Shown here one piece after another: positions 23,177-30,363 of a stretch of 64,000 nt of DNA. The translations under genes and the position numbers were made by a program. Below the pieces are notes generated by a model. The model saw only the letters and a program-made list of their open reading frames with translations. It had not been told where the DNA came from and ran no database searches. The stretch is from a virus, in the IMG/VR virus record IMGVR_UViG_3300030098_000945, positions 1-64,000 of that record. The stretch is one strand, 5' to 3'. The number at the start of each line of letters is the position of its first letter. Within the stretch, counting starts at the first letter, position 1.

Positions 23177-24343
23177 TTATCCTTTTATTAGATTGTTTAT
23201 GGCAGCTAGTCTTTTTGTCTTATTCATATTAAGATCCTTTTGATAAAACTTTCCAAATGTTTTTAGATTGGTCCAGCCATATCTATCTTGGAATTGTTTA
23301 TCAGTAAGAATTTTCATGTCTCTAACTAAAGAACTATTGAACGGTCTAAACACAGCAAATCCTTCTTGCCAATCAATACCCAGTTTTTTAGTAGATTGTT
23401 TAATTTTTTTATAAGCTGTTCCTTTAGTAATATTAAATACTCTTTTTAATAAACCTTCTTTTTTAGGAAAAATCTGGTTCTGCATATGTAATTTTAATAT
23501 ATTTAAACAAAGATCTGACACCTCAACGGATCTTCTGGAGCTGTCGGTCTTTAAAAAGTTTTCTCTAAAATTACTTTTTTTATCTAAAGAATGTCTAAAG
23601 TGAATTAATCCTTTATCAAAATCTACATCATTATAACAGATTGCAACAACTTCATTTGGTCTAGCACCTGTCTCAGCTGCCAATCTATAAAGAGCTTTCA
23701 TTTTTATATCGTGTTCTTCATTACATAATCTAACAACATTTGCATATTGTGGGATCCAATAATCTTTTGGAACCTGTTGAAAGAAATTTTTGTGGAATTG
23801 AAAGTCTAAGATACTTTCGTCTATATGCCATTTATTTGCTTTGCAGTATTTTAAAAATAACTTAAATTCTGCAACAGCATATTTAATAGTTTTTTTACCA
23901 ATGGTTTTATTTAATTGAATTAAAGTTCCTTTATTTCTATTAACCCATTTTTTACTGCTATTAACTCTTGGAAGGGTATACTTTAAAAAATCTGCTAAGA
24001 TATACTCATTAACCCAAACTTTGTTAATATACGGCTGGATATGGAGCTTTAACAGGCTAATTTTAACATGGTTACTCTCTTCCTGGTTAAGTTTATCGTT
24101 TTTTAAATACTTAAAATAATCTGAAAAAGCATTTTCAAATTTAACTCTTCCACCAGGTAAACTAATTTCTTCTGGTTTTAAACTATCTTTATATATATTA
24201 GCTTGTCTTTTTTGATTTGGTTGAAACTTAACTGTTTCTCCATTTTCTTTAACGGTAATTTTTTGTTTACCTTCATAACCAACAACCTTCCAATAAATAA
24301 GATGACCCTTGGAGTTATTAACTCTTTGAACTTGAAATTTCAA
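23177..24343 (-). CDS. int: Tyrosine integrase, TTG start
   Basis: A 388-residue phage integrase. The C-terminal catalytic domain shows the first Arg in AAETGARPNEVVAI, a beta-hairpin Lys in FLKTDSSRR, the second Arg in NSSLVRD, Trp in DRYGW (replacing the usual second His) and a candidate nucleophile Tyr in FGKFYQKDL. The usual His of the HxxR box is Ser here, as in the unit C integrase. The TTG start follows the overlapping TAA and an AAGGAGC ribosome binding site embedded in the end of the upstream gene. It catalyses recombination between attP and attB. It is read leftwards toward the att region. Confidence 0.85.
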   Translation of the reverse strand: MKFQVQRVNNSKGHLIYWKVVGYEGKQKITVKENGETVKFQPNQKRQANIYKDSLKPEEISLPGGRVKFENAFSDYFKYLKNDKLNQEESNHVKISLLKLHIQPYINKVWVNEYILADFLKYTLPRVNSSKKWVNRNKGTLIQLNKTIGKKTIKYAVAEFKLFLKYCKANKWHIDESILDFQFHKNFFQQVPKDYWIPQYANVVRLCNEEHDIKMKALYRLAAETGARPNEVVAICYNDVDFDKGLIHFRHSLDKKSNFRENFLKTDSSRRSVEVSDLCLNILKLHMQNQIFPKKEGLLKRVFNITKGTAYKKIKQSTKKLGIDWQEGFAVFRPFNSSLVRDMKILTDKQFQDRYGWTNLKTFGKFYQKDLNMNKTKRLAAINNLIKG

Positions 24344-24907
24344 TTAAACAGCTCCTTGTTGTTTTTGTTTTTCTTTTTCTGCATATTCTTTTTTCTTCTG
24401 CTCCCAATATGGCTCATAGTCTTTGCTGCCATATTTTGGATTACTGTTGAAAGTTACCCAAGCTCCAGAAGAAACTTTTACTGCCTGCTCAACTGGTTTT
24501 GGATAATCATAACCTTGAACGGAACCACCAGTAACAGCTCCACCTCCATTGTTATCTGCAGCAGCAACAGATCCATCTGGCATTAACCAAATATCTTCAT
24601 AGTATTTGTAATCAACCATGCCATCAAAACCTGCACCAGAATAAGTATCTACAAACTTTTGCATCTCATCTGTTTGTTCTTTGGTAACTCCTTTTTTCCA
24701 ACCATCCTGTAAATAAATATCTACAGAGCAGCCTCCTGCAAAATACTTACTGCTTTTTGCAAACTTGTATTGAGGATATTTCTTTTTAATACCTTCAAGA
24801 ATTAAAGTTGCTAACTCTGTAGCAGAAATTGAAACATAGGGATTTTTATTTCCCTGGGAAACTTCTGCATCATATTTAGCTTTGCATTTTTGATATAGTT
24901 TATTCAT
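24344..24907 (-). CDS. Hypothetical protein (187 aa), LPD29-like
   Basis: A 187-residue protein with the segments ISATELATLILEGIKKKYP and FAGGCSVDIYLQDGW, which recall domains associated with phage and plasmid polyvalent proteins (LPD29 type); this is a tentative match. The central region is Gly-rich and the C-terminus is a charged helix (EQKKKEYAEKEKQ). It is translationally coupled on both sides: it starts in the stop of the upstream gene and its own end encodes the integrase ribosome binding site. Confidence 0.5.
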   Translation of the reverse strand: MNKLYQKCKAKYDAEVSQGNKNPYVSISATELATLILEGIKKKYPQYKFAKSSKYFAGGCSVDIYLQDGWKKGVTKEQTDEMQKFVDTYSGAGFDGMVDYKYYEDIWLMPDGSVAAADNNGGGAVTGGSVQGYDYPKPVEQAVKVSSGAWVTFNSNPKYGSKDYEPYWEQKKKEYAEKEKQKQQGAV

Positions 24908-25206
24908 TAAGCAGCCTCCTTATTTAATTGTTTGTGATTTTCTAAGATAGCATCCATGTTTAACTTGCCGTTGCCAACTTCAATATTAAGCTCTTTTAAA
25001 AGTTTTTTTCCAGCAGCGTTTTTTACTAATCTTGCAGCAACTAAAAAGCCATGAAAAAACTTATCAAATTTTTTCCAACTTTTAGTATCAACTTTATTTG
25101 CAAGATCTGCTGCTCCAAGAGCAGCTAGTAAATCATAAAGAGTAATAACTCTTATAGATCCATCTTTTCTTTTTATTTTATCTCCAACTTTATAACCTTT
25201 ATACAT
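24907..25206 (-). CDS. Hypothetical protein (99 aa) of the integrase operon
   Basis: A 99-residue protein starting YKGYKVGDKIKRKDGS, which resembles a small SH3-like or KOW-like strand pattern, followed by helices. It ends in KEAA because the GGAGG ribosome binding site of the next gene is embedded in its last codons. No family recognised. Confidence 0.55.
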   Translation of the reverse strand: MYKGYKVGDKIKRKDGSIRVITLYDLLAALGAADLANKVDTKSWKKFDKFFHGFLVAARLVKNAAGKKLLKELNIEVGNGKLNMDAILENHKQLNKEAA

Positions 25207-25532
25207 TAAGCAGCCTCCTTTAAATTGTTTCTGTATAATTGAGCCTTAAAAACTTCTCCAACAAACTGATCTTGTTTAAGTTTTTTTAAATTCTTAAACC
25301 ACGCTACCATCACAGATAAATCGTTATTCATTTTGAATTGAGTAGTTTTTAATTTTACATGGATCTTGCCATCAAAGTTATAGTTATGAGATCCAGTAAA
25401 AAATTTACCAACAAAAGAATTTAACCATTTACCCTTGTCGGTATTGTTAGAGATCTTAGGAACCTTATATGAAACATCTTTTTTCATCCAGGTTCTCCAT
25501 GGATCAGTTTGTTTTACATAGTGAATTATCAA
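25206..25532 (-). CDS. Hypothetical protein (108 aa) of the integrase operon, TTG start
   Basis: A 108-residue basic protein. It must start at a TTG that overlaps the TGA of the upstream gene (TTGA), 4 bases behind the embedded GGAGG. It contains FTGSHNYNFDGKIHVKLKTT and ends LKEAA. No known domain was recognised. The operon position suggests a role in early or lysogeny functions. Confidence 0.55.
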   Translation of the reverse strand: MIIHYVKQTDPWRTWMKKDVSYKVPKISNNTDKGKWLNSFVGKFFTGSHNYNFDGKIHVKLKTTQFKMNNDLSVMVAWFKNLKKLKQDQFVGEVFKAQLYRNNLKEAA

Positions 25533-25681
25533 GCAGCCTCCTTTTTTGTTTTATCCCACACAAGCAAAACCTTACCGATAACCTTTGAAGATTTATTTTT
25601 TTGTGGAAGGATTATTTTAGTAAAGTATTTCTCTAAAGCAGAGAAGGTAGCGAACTTGTATCTTTTTAAGTTTTTTACCAT
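25529..25681 (-). CDS. First gene of the integrase operon (50 aa), likely leaderless
   Basis: A 50-residue basic protein (MVKNLKRYKFATFSALEKYF, ending KTKKEAA). The ATG lies only ~9 bases beyond the -10 box of a consensus leftward promoter, so the transcript would have almost no leader. Its last codons carry the GGAGG for the next gene. Function unknown. Confidence 0.5.
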   Translation of the reverse strand: MVKNLKRYKFATFSALEKYFTKIILPQKNKSSKVIGKVLLVWDKTKKEAA

Positions 25682-25689
25682 ACATTATT

Positions 25690-25723
25690 TATATAAGTGT
25701 TAGTTGCTAGTTTGTCAACACTT
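25690..25723 (-). promoter_or_regulatory. Promoter and operator of the integrase operon (unit B)
   Basis: On the minus strand TTGACA (25713-25718), a 17-base spacer and TATATA (25690-25695) form a near-consensus sigma70 promoter. It is overlapped by an inverted repeat AAGTGTT (25695-25701) / AACACTT (25717-25723), well placed for a repressor. Unit C has TTGACA-17-TAATCT at 63853-63881 with its own inverted repeat. Confidence 0.7.
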
Positions 25724-25743
25724 ATGGATAAATAAATATTAAA

Positions 25744-25767
25744 TTGACAAATAAGCAAATTTATCAA
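25744..25767. promoter_or_regulatory. Imperfect inverted repeat, possible operator
   Basis: TTGACAAAT and ATTTATCAA form a 24-base dyad (8 of 9 positions). A related dyad TTGACA/TTATCAA of 23 bases lies at 63909-63931 in unit C, at the same distance behind the integrase promoter. A shared regulator site is inferred. Confidence 0.4.
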
Positions 25768-25819
25768 GGCAAAATGAGGGTATTACTAATATTCAATTAG
25801 TTTAGAATAGTTATAAAGT

Positions 25820-25835
25820 ACCAGTTTAACCTGGT
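25820..25835 (-). terminator. Small hairpin at the end of the recombination operon
   Basis: ACCAG (25820-25824) pairs with CTGGT (25831-25835) around a 6-base loop that holds the stop codon of the last leftward gene. Unit C has CTAGA/TCTAG at 63984-64000 in the corresponding place. Weak terminator or attenuator candidate. Confidence 0.35.
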
Positions 25836-26023
25836 AATTTACTTTGTTCGTCTTTCAAAGTAATTATATCAATCAGCTTTGAATGACTTTGTTTAGAAAG
25901 AGCAGCAATAGCTGGATGAACAGTATCGTCTTTTAACAACTTATTTATTTTTCTGTTCAACTTTTTTCTCTCCTTTTCTTTCTCCTGGATTTCTTTTCCC
26001 AGGTGTTGGTAGTGTGTTATCAT
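25826..26023 (-). CDS. Small coiled-coil protein (65 aa)
   Basis: A 65-residue helical, Lys/Glu-rich protein (GKEIQEKEKERKKLNRKINK). Its start lies 83 bases inside the preceding gene in another frame, but a strong AAGGAGG lies 12 bases upstream of the ATG, which supports translation. It is the last gene of the leftward recombination operon. Function unknown. Confidence 0.45.
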   Translation of the reverse strand: MITHYQHLGKEIQEKEKERKKLNRKINKLLKDDTVHPAIAALSKQSHSKLIDIITLKDEQSKLPG

Positions 26024-26198
26024 TTGGATTACTAACCTCCTTCATCCTATTGAAATCGTAACTGATAGTTTTTTCATCAATTACTATTTTAGCTGCGGTA
26101 GTTGGCACACTAGCTTTAACCGCAGTATCCAGATCTTTAAAGGTTTCTGTAGCTGTAAATGAAACAGAACCAGACCAGAATTTTTCAACTTTACCCAT
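25941..26198 (-). CDS. Hypothetical protein (85 aa)
   Basis: An 85-residue protein with an ordered N-terminal part (VEKFWSGSVSFTATETFKDL) and a Lys/Pro/Glu-rich tail. Its start overlaps the DUF3310 gene by 8 bases and it contains the ribosome binding site of the following gene. No family recognised. Confidence 0.5.
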   Translation of the reverse strand: MGKVEKFWSGSVSFTATETFKDLDTAVKASVPTTAAKIVIDEKTISYDFNRMKEVSNPNDNTLPTPGKRNPGERKGEKKVEQKNK

Positions 26199-26484
26199 TT
26201 GGGTAATCTCTTTCTTTAATCATTTGTAAATAGTGAATGGCTTTATTGATGTCTTGAATTTTGCCTTTTTTTGAATGTCTACAGGTGTATTTTATAACAT
26301 TTCCTTCAGCAAATGGAAGTTTATTTTCGTTTATAAATTGTGCTGGCTGGATCTTCATTCCTTTATAATGATTGCCGTCTACCTGGGTTTCTAAACTATC
26401 GTAAATCATTGGTTTAAACATATCCGCATTTGTCATTTTATTACTTGGATACTTCTTGCTTTTCCTGGTAGTTTTTTTATCCAT
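26191..26484 (-). CDS. DUF3310 protein
   Basis: A 97-residue protein with the DUF3310 signature: VDGNHYKGMKIQPAQFI, then KLPFAEGNVIKYTCRH and KGKIQDINKAIHYLQMI. This family is common in phages, sometimes fused to nucleotide kinases, and its biochemical role is unsettled; links to nucleotide metabolism are assumed from fusions. The start lies within the LexA-like gene behind AGAGGAAAG. Confidence 0.85.
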   Translation of the reverse strand: MDKKTTRKSKKYPSNKMTNADMFKPMIYDSLETQVDGNHYKGMKIQPAQFINENKLPFAEGNVIKYTCRHSKKGKIQDINKAIHYLQMIKERDYPNG

Positions 26485-26648
26485 CCTCTTTCCTCTAATT
26501 GTTTAATTCTAGCATAAATTCCACATTTGGATTTTGCACCTATCGCCACCTTCATTTCATCGTAAGATGGCGATATGTTTTTTTTAGAAATATAGCTTTT
26601 AATAAACTTAAAAAGTTTTAGTTGCTTTTCAGTTAAGCCATATTGCAT
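26433..26648 (-). CDS. LexA-like DNA-binding domain protein (71 aa)
   Basis: A 71-residue stand-alone winged helix closely resembling the N-terminal domain of LexA: LTEKQLKLFKFIKSYI, then SPSYDEMKVAIGAKSKCGIY and LEERGWIKKLPGKARSI. The peptidase domain that lets RecA trigger self-cleavage is absent. It starts behind GGGGAAACA in the recombination operon. It may bind SOS-like or phage operators and regulate this operon; that is inferred. Confidence 0.75.
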   Translation of the reverse strand: MQYGLTEKQLKLFKFIKSYISKKNISPSYDEMKVAIGAKSKCGIYARIKQLEERGWIKKLPGKARSIQVIK

Positions 26649-26656
26649 TGTTTCCC

Positions 26657-26944
26657 CTAAAATTGATCGTCAAATCCATCATTAGAAGCTGGCTTATCTC
26701 CACCAGTTTTCTTAATGGTAATTTTTAGATCCTTATTTTCTTGGATATAACAAGCTGCCTCGCACCAGGTACCATTAATCGTAAAGTTCTTACGATAAGG
26801 TTTCCCAGATTTTTGATTTATCTTTTCACTATCCACCAAAACTAGATCTGGTTTATTATCGCCAGGTTTTTTATCTGGGTTCCTCTTCAATGAAAAGGTA
26901 CACATCCAGTTTGGGTCTTTTGGTTTATTTTTAAAATCAGCCAT
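26657..26944 (-). CDS. SSB-like small protein with acidic tail
   Basis: A 95-residue protein in a recombination operon. The core (WMCTFSLKRNP, KNFTINGTWCEAACYIQEN, LKITIKK) suggests a small beta-barrel, and the C-terminus DGFDDQF resembles the acidic tip by which single-strand binding proteins recruit partners. Located directly after the probable annealing protein. Identification as a single-strand DNA-binding protein is inferred from the tail, size and neighbours. Confidence 0.5.
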   Translation of the reverse strand: MADFKNKPKDPNWMCTFSLKRNPDKKPGDNKPDLVLVDSEKINQKSGKPYRKNFTINGTWCEAACYIQENKDLKITIKKTGGDKPASNDGFDDQF

Positions 26945-26949
26945 ATATA

Positions 26950-27534
26950 TTATCCTCCTATGAATTGCTGGTTTCTATTTAAAAAGGCTTGTTTTAATTT
27001 TTCGTACCTTTTTAAATCTTGTTTCTTTAGCTCTGTTAAGAAATCTTTATTTTGACTTTTAATTTGTTCCAAGTTTGCTTGATGACTTGCGTTTTTAATT
27101 CTTTCTAAAATGATTGTTTCCTGGTTTAAATCTATACCGGTATTTTGATTATTATTATTTTTTATATTTGATAATTCTTCTGAACTATAAATATTACCAT
27201 GAATACCAAGAGCTTTAAGAATAGCTCGATCCGCAGCTCTCTTTTCTGCTACAGCTACAGGAAATATAAAATCATTATTAAGAGGGGAAACTTCTCCAAG
27301 TGTATAAAAGTTTTTACCGTTAAATGTTGCAACAGCTTTAACTACTGCACAACCTTTTTCTAAATTACAATGTTTTATTTCTACATTGGTTTCAATATTA
27401 TAAGTGTTGGCTAATTTTTCTAATTCTAAATGTTTGATAGCAAATTTACCATTGCCAATCTCCCACATACCGCCATTAGCTTTTAACTTTGTTATTTCAT
27501 TTTCAATTTTATTAATATTAATAACTTTACCCAT
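26950..27534 (-). CDS. Probable single-strand annealing recombinase (ERF/Rad52-like)
   Basis: A 194-residue protein. The central segment VAVAEKRAADRAILKALGI resembles the conserved AxxRAxxRAIxxAL helix of phage annealing proteins in the ERF/Rad52-like groups, preceded by beta-strands (CAVVKAVATFNGKNF, YTLGEVSP). The C-terminus is a charged coiled coil. Its neighbours are a PD-(D/E)XK exonuclease and an SSB-like protein, a typical phage recombination trio. Exact family is uncertain. Confidence 0.6.
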   Translation of the reverse strand: MGKVININKIENEITKLKANGGMWEIGNGKFAIKHLELEKLANTYNIETNVEIKHCNLEKGCAVVKAVATFNGKNFYTLGEVSPLNNDFIFPVAVAEKRAADRAILKALGIHGNIYSSEELSNIKNNNNQNTGIDLNQETIILERIKNASHQANLEQIKSQNKDFLTELKKQDLKRYEKLKQAFLNRNQQFIGG

Positions 27535-27781
27535 AATCCCTTTCTGATAGCCAGATGAATGAAACTGGGGAAAGATAACTGCCTGTTATAAAACCCAGGT
27601 TTAACCTCTCGATCAAACGCATCTGGCTACCGTTATTAGTAAAGAGATGACTTATAACTATGAGGGAGATAAGAAAAACAATCAATATAAGGAGCATACC
27701 TTTTGATTTGTTTTTTTTCTTTACTAATTCTTTTTTCAGCAGCCAAGATTGAGGATTAATCATTGAGTTATCTTCTCTCAT
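27527..27781 (-). CDS. Small membrane protein (84 aa) in the recombination operon
   Basis: An 84-residue protein starting at the ATG that overlaps the exonuclease stop (ATGA). It has a basic stretch and one membrane segment (MLLILIVFLISLIVISHLF) near residues 29-47. Inserted between exonuclease and annealing protein. Its role is unclear; a membrane protein in a lysogeny-side operon could affect superinfection, but nothing in the sequence shows this. Confidence 0.5.
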   Translation of the reverse strand: MREDNSMINPQSWLLKKELVKKKNKSKGMLLILIVFLISLIVISHLFTNNGSQMRLIERLNLGFITGSYLSPVSFIWLSERDYG

Positions 27782-28710
27782 AGTAAACCCCATAGTTTCA
27801 TTGCTGCTTGTTTGTGATCTCCTAAACCGTTCCAAAAGAAGTGGTCGAAATCACATGGAATATCTTGGAACCAAGTAGTTTTACCAGCATGGTTTTCCAT
27901 TACTCTTTCTCTACGTTTGGCAACTATTGCCATTTTATTTAATTGAAGTTCTAAATTTTCTGGTTTTAAATCATCGCAATTATCTGGAGTAAAAACATTA
28001 TAATCTTTTTCATTAATTACTAATAAGTGAGGTTTCTTTTTTTTATTGCAAGCTAACCAATAGAAAGCAACTTGGAGAATGTGATCTTGCCAACCTAAAT
28101 AACCTTCATCTATTTTAGGTAAAGAATAATTAGATGTACCATCTTTTTTGGGTCTGTTTTTCTTTCGCCATTTTGTTTTAATTTCAACAAAATTATTTTC
28201 ATCTTCTATATCTATTCTACCGATACAAGGTAATAAGCAATTAGGTAATTCTAAACTAACGGATCTCTCGCAATCTATTGGATTTTTTAATTTAATTTCT
28301 CTTAATCCATATTTTAATTGTTGGAATGTTAAAGCTAAACCTTGTCTATTTATATCGTGTTGCTCTCTGTCTTTATCATCTGCGGGATCATATAAATTAA
28401 ATTTTTCTATAATTTTTTCAAAAACTTTTCTTTGCGGTGGTATTTCTTTTCTGGTTAATCCTGTACCTTTAACATATTCCCAAACATAATTGCCAAATTG
28501 TAATTGCGCCATATCGCCAATACAAACTCCAGAAAACATTTTAGAATTAATAGGCAGCTCTCGTCTCTCTTCTTGGGATAAGTATAAATATTTGTAACTC
28601 CAAATATCATCATTGGAATTTATTTGAGATGGGGAGTGATGGTTGATGCCGTATAGCTCAACCCATTTAGGTAATTCTTTTATATTGTCTAAAAATTCGT
28701 CTTTTTCCAT
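27778..28710 (-). CDS. PD-(D/E)XK exonuclease (RecB/Cas4-like)
   Basis: A 310-residue protein from the ATG at 28710; a TTG at 28722 would add 4 residues. The nuclease core shows PCIGRIDIEDENNFVEIKTK: Asp, Glu and Lys of the D-ExK motif, with helices before and after. It likely degrades one strand of linear double-stranded DNA to feed the annealing protein. It is the first gene of the leftward recombination operon; a weak promoter and a perfect palindrome lie upstream. Confidence 0.75.
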   Translation of the reverse strand: MEKDEFLDNIKELPKWVELYGINHHSPSQINSNDDIWSYKYLYLSQEERRELPINSKMFSGVCIGDMAQLQFGNYVWEYVKGTGLTRKEIPPQRKVFEKIIEKFNLYDPADDKDREQHDINRQGLALTFQQLKYGLREIKLKNPIDCERSVSLELPNCLLPCIGRIDIEDENNFVEIKTKWRKKNRPKKDGTSNYSLPKIDEGYLGWQDHILQVAFYWLACNKKKKPHLLVINEKDYNVFTPDNCDDLKPENLELQLNKMAIVAKRRERVMENHAGKTTWFQDIPCDFDHFFWNGLGDHKQAAMKLWGLL

Positions 28711-28730
28711 AAAGCAAATCAATAGATACT

Positions 28731-28794
28731 TTTATGAACATTATGAGAACTTTGTCAATACGGAATATGTATATATCCATATTATTATGGATAT
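28731..28794 (-). promoter_or_regulatory. Promoter and palindromic operator of the recombination operon
   Basis: On the minus strand TTGACA (28753-28758) is followed 16-17 bases later by CATAAA/ATAAAA (28730-28736), a usable promoter for the exonuclease gene. Directly upstream stands a perfect dyad: ATATCCATA (28773-28781), TTAT, TATGGATAT (28786-28794). It should bind a dimeric regulator; the LexA-like protein or the CI-like repressor are candidates. Confidence 0.5.
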
Positions 28795-28810
28795 TAGGAA
28801 TTACGAATAT

Positions 28811-29485
28811 TTAACACAAATCTGGGTTGTATTTAACTTTGACGGGTACGCAAATATCTATATCTTTTATATTAACTTTTACACAATCTTGATTTACTGG
28901 TTCTCTGGTTAAAGGATTAATAATAACCATTGAGCCATCCTCGTTAGCTCTTACAACACCCATAGTTTCATTGATTTTACCAGTTTTACTACTCCAAGAT
29001 TTAGAGCAAGTAACATAACATAGATTAGGAACAGAAAATTTTGAAAATTTATCTGCTTTTTTTATAGGCATATCAAATAAAAATATTTCTCTGTGTAAAA
29101 AATTACCTGGTATATTTACTTGAATAGCTTTAACATTAGGTTTGTAAAACTCAAAAGGAATTGGAACCTCAAATATTTCTTCCTTTGGAAAAGTTTTTAC
29201 TAAAAAATTATTATCAATATATTTATCTAATATTATTTCTTGTCTAGGTTGGAATACTTCTACTGGATGAACATTTAAAACTTTAGCAATCTTAATAGCA
29301 TTATCCCAAGTGATCTCACGACTATTTTTCGACCACCGATTAATCGTAGTCTTGTCTCTTTTAAGTGCAGATCCTAACTGCGCTTGTGTCATTTGTTTAG
29401 AATCTAATAATTTTTTTAATTCTGCCATAGTATCTTGTTGATGCGTATTATTTATAATATGCAGCTCTGGTTTCTTTATTGTCAT
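28811..29485 (-). CDS. CI-type phage repressor (HTH_XRE plus C-terminal domain)
   Basis: A 224-residue protein. Residues ~20-80 are an XRE helix-turn-helix (KKLLDSKQMTQAQLGSALKR, TTINRWSKNSREIT). The C-terminal 130 residues end with the pattern GSMVIINPLTREPV, resembling the dimerising domain of S24-type repressors; the Ser/Lys peptidase pair is not clear, so self-cleavage is uncertain. It is divergent from the Cro-like gene with a shared operator. Start at 29485 or 29428; neither has a good ribosome binding site. It should hold the lysogenic state. Confidence 0.75.
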   Translation of the reverse strand: MTIKKPELHIINNTHQQDTMAELKKLLDSKQMTQAQLGSALKRDKTTINRWSKNSREITWDNAIKIAKVLNVHPVEVFQPRQEIILDKYIDNNFLVKTFPKEEIFEVPIPFEFYKPNVKAIQVNIPGNFLHREIFLFDMPIKKADKFSKFSVPNLCYVTCSKSWSSKTGKINETMGVVRANEDGSMVIINPLTREPVNQDCVKVNIKDIDICVPVKVKYNPDLC

Positions 29486-29497
29486 ATTGTCAATTTA

Positions 29498-29557
29498 ATG
29501 CAATAAGTATATTTATGCAAGAACTATTTGCAAATACGTCTCAAAGTTGCATAAATA
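29498..29557. promoter_or_regulatory. Divergent CI/Cro promoter and operators
   Basis: Leftward: TTTGCA (29529-29534, minus), 17 bases, TATACT (29506-29511). Rightward: TTGCAA (29528-29533), 18 bases, TAAATA (29552-29557). The two -35 boxes share the palindrome TTTGCAAA (29527-29534). Related half-sites TTATGCAA (29513-29520), TTGCATAA (29547-29554) and ATGCAA (29498-29503) flank it, as expected for a multi-operator repressor switch. Confidence 0.6.
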
Positions 29558-29592
29558 TTTAGTTTTACAGCATATATCCACAATAAATATGT

Positions 29593-29832
29593 ATGAATAG
29601 TTGCCAAATTGGTAAATATCCATATAAGCAAATCATGCAATTAGAGCAATTTAGAAAATCAAAAAATTTATCACATAAAAAGCTAGCAGAATTTTTAGGA
29701 ATTAAAGGCACATCTCCTGGATCAACTGTATTTCGTTGGTGCAATAAAGAGAGAATACCTCGACCAGAATTTATGAAACTGATCTCCGAAAAAACCAAAG
29801 GAAAAGTCAAACCTTCTAGCTTTTATGAATAG
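29593..29832 (+). CDS. Cro-like helix-turn-helix protein
   Basis: A 79-residue protein (65 residues if it starts at the ATG at 29635). The segment QFRKSKNLSHKKLAEFLGIK and STVFRWCNKERIP form a helix-turn-helix. It is the first rightward gene opposite the CI-type repressor, the position of Cro. It probably represses the lysogenic promoter. Neither start has a good ribosome binding site. Overlaps the next gene by 8 bases. Confidence 0.65.
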   Translation: MNSCQIGKYPYKQIMQLEQFRKSKNLSHKKLAEFLGIKGTSPGSTVFRWCNKERIPRPEFMKLISEKTKGKVKPSSFYE

Positions 29833-30118
29833 AAAAAAAGAAAATAAAATAACTGGCAATATAGAAGATTATCCATTTGTTGAAGTTAGGTGGTTCGACA
29901 CCTTGGCGGACAATTCCTGGATGTCAGTTGAAAAAGCTAAAAAGTTAAAACCCGCAGTTTGTATTTCAAAGGGTCATAAATTAATTCAAACAAAAGAACT
30001 ACTTACAATTTTTGCAGACTATTCAATAGATGCAGAGGATGGATCTTTAACTGTTGGTAATACAAACACTATTCCTGGAGCTTGGGTACAGGAGGTTACG
30101 GAGATAGTGATTAAATGA
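29825..30118 (+). CDS. Hypothetical early protein (97 aa)
   Basis: A 97-residue protein that begins inside the end of the Cro-like gene. It has a beta-rich pattern (FVEVRWFDTLADNSWM) and the centre resembles small phage proteins of unknown function that precede replication genes. No membrane segment. It is coupled to the next start by a 4-base overlap. Confidence 0.6.
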   Translation: MNRKKENKITGNIEDYPFVEVRWFDTLADNSWMSVEKAKKLKPAVCISKGHKLIQTKELLTIFADYSIDAEDGSLTVGNTNTIPGAWVQEVTEIVIK

Positions 30119-30363
30119 AAATATTATTTTTATTTATTGTTGCAGCTCTAATTTTATTTCCAAAAGAAACACAAAATCAAATAGTAGAGGATCCTTATAA
30201 ATTAGAATGGGAACGATTTTGTAAAGTTTGGATGCGTTATGTAAATAAATATCCAAAAGCAATGCACGCTGGATGTTGCGAAATAGATCATCCATCAAAT
30301 GATATTTTAAAACAAGGTTGGGAAGGAGAAAGTTTATTATTATGTCAAACGGAGACGATTTAA
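30115..30363 (+). CDS. Small exported protein (82 aa)
   Basis: An 82-residue protein with a signal-like N-terminus (MKILFLFIVAALILFP) and a mature part with several Cys and aromatic residues (CKVWMRYVNKYPKAMHAGCC). It is the only secreted product in the early rightward operon. Its place beside the immunity region would suit a superinfection-exclusion or surface-modifying function, but this is a guess from location. Confidence 0.5.
   Translation: MKILFLFIVAALILFPKETQNQIVEDPYKLEWERFCKVWMRYVNKYPKAMHAGCCEIDHPSNDILKQGWEGESLLLCQTETI

Noticed and set aside
28148-28489. 113-residue open frame on the plus strand inside the exonuclease gene
   Set aside because: Phe/Ser/Leu-rich shadow of the AT-rich coding strand; the opposite strand has a recognisable PD-(D/E)XK nuclease.
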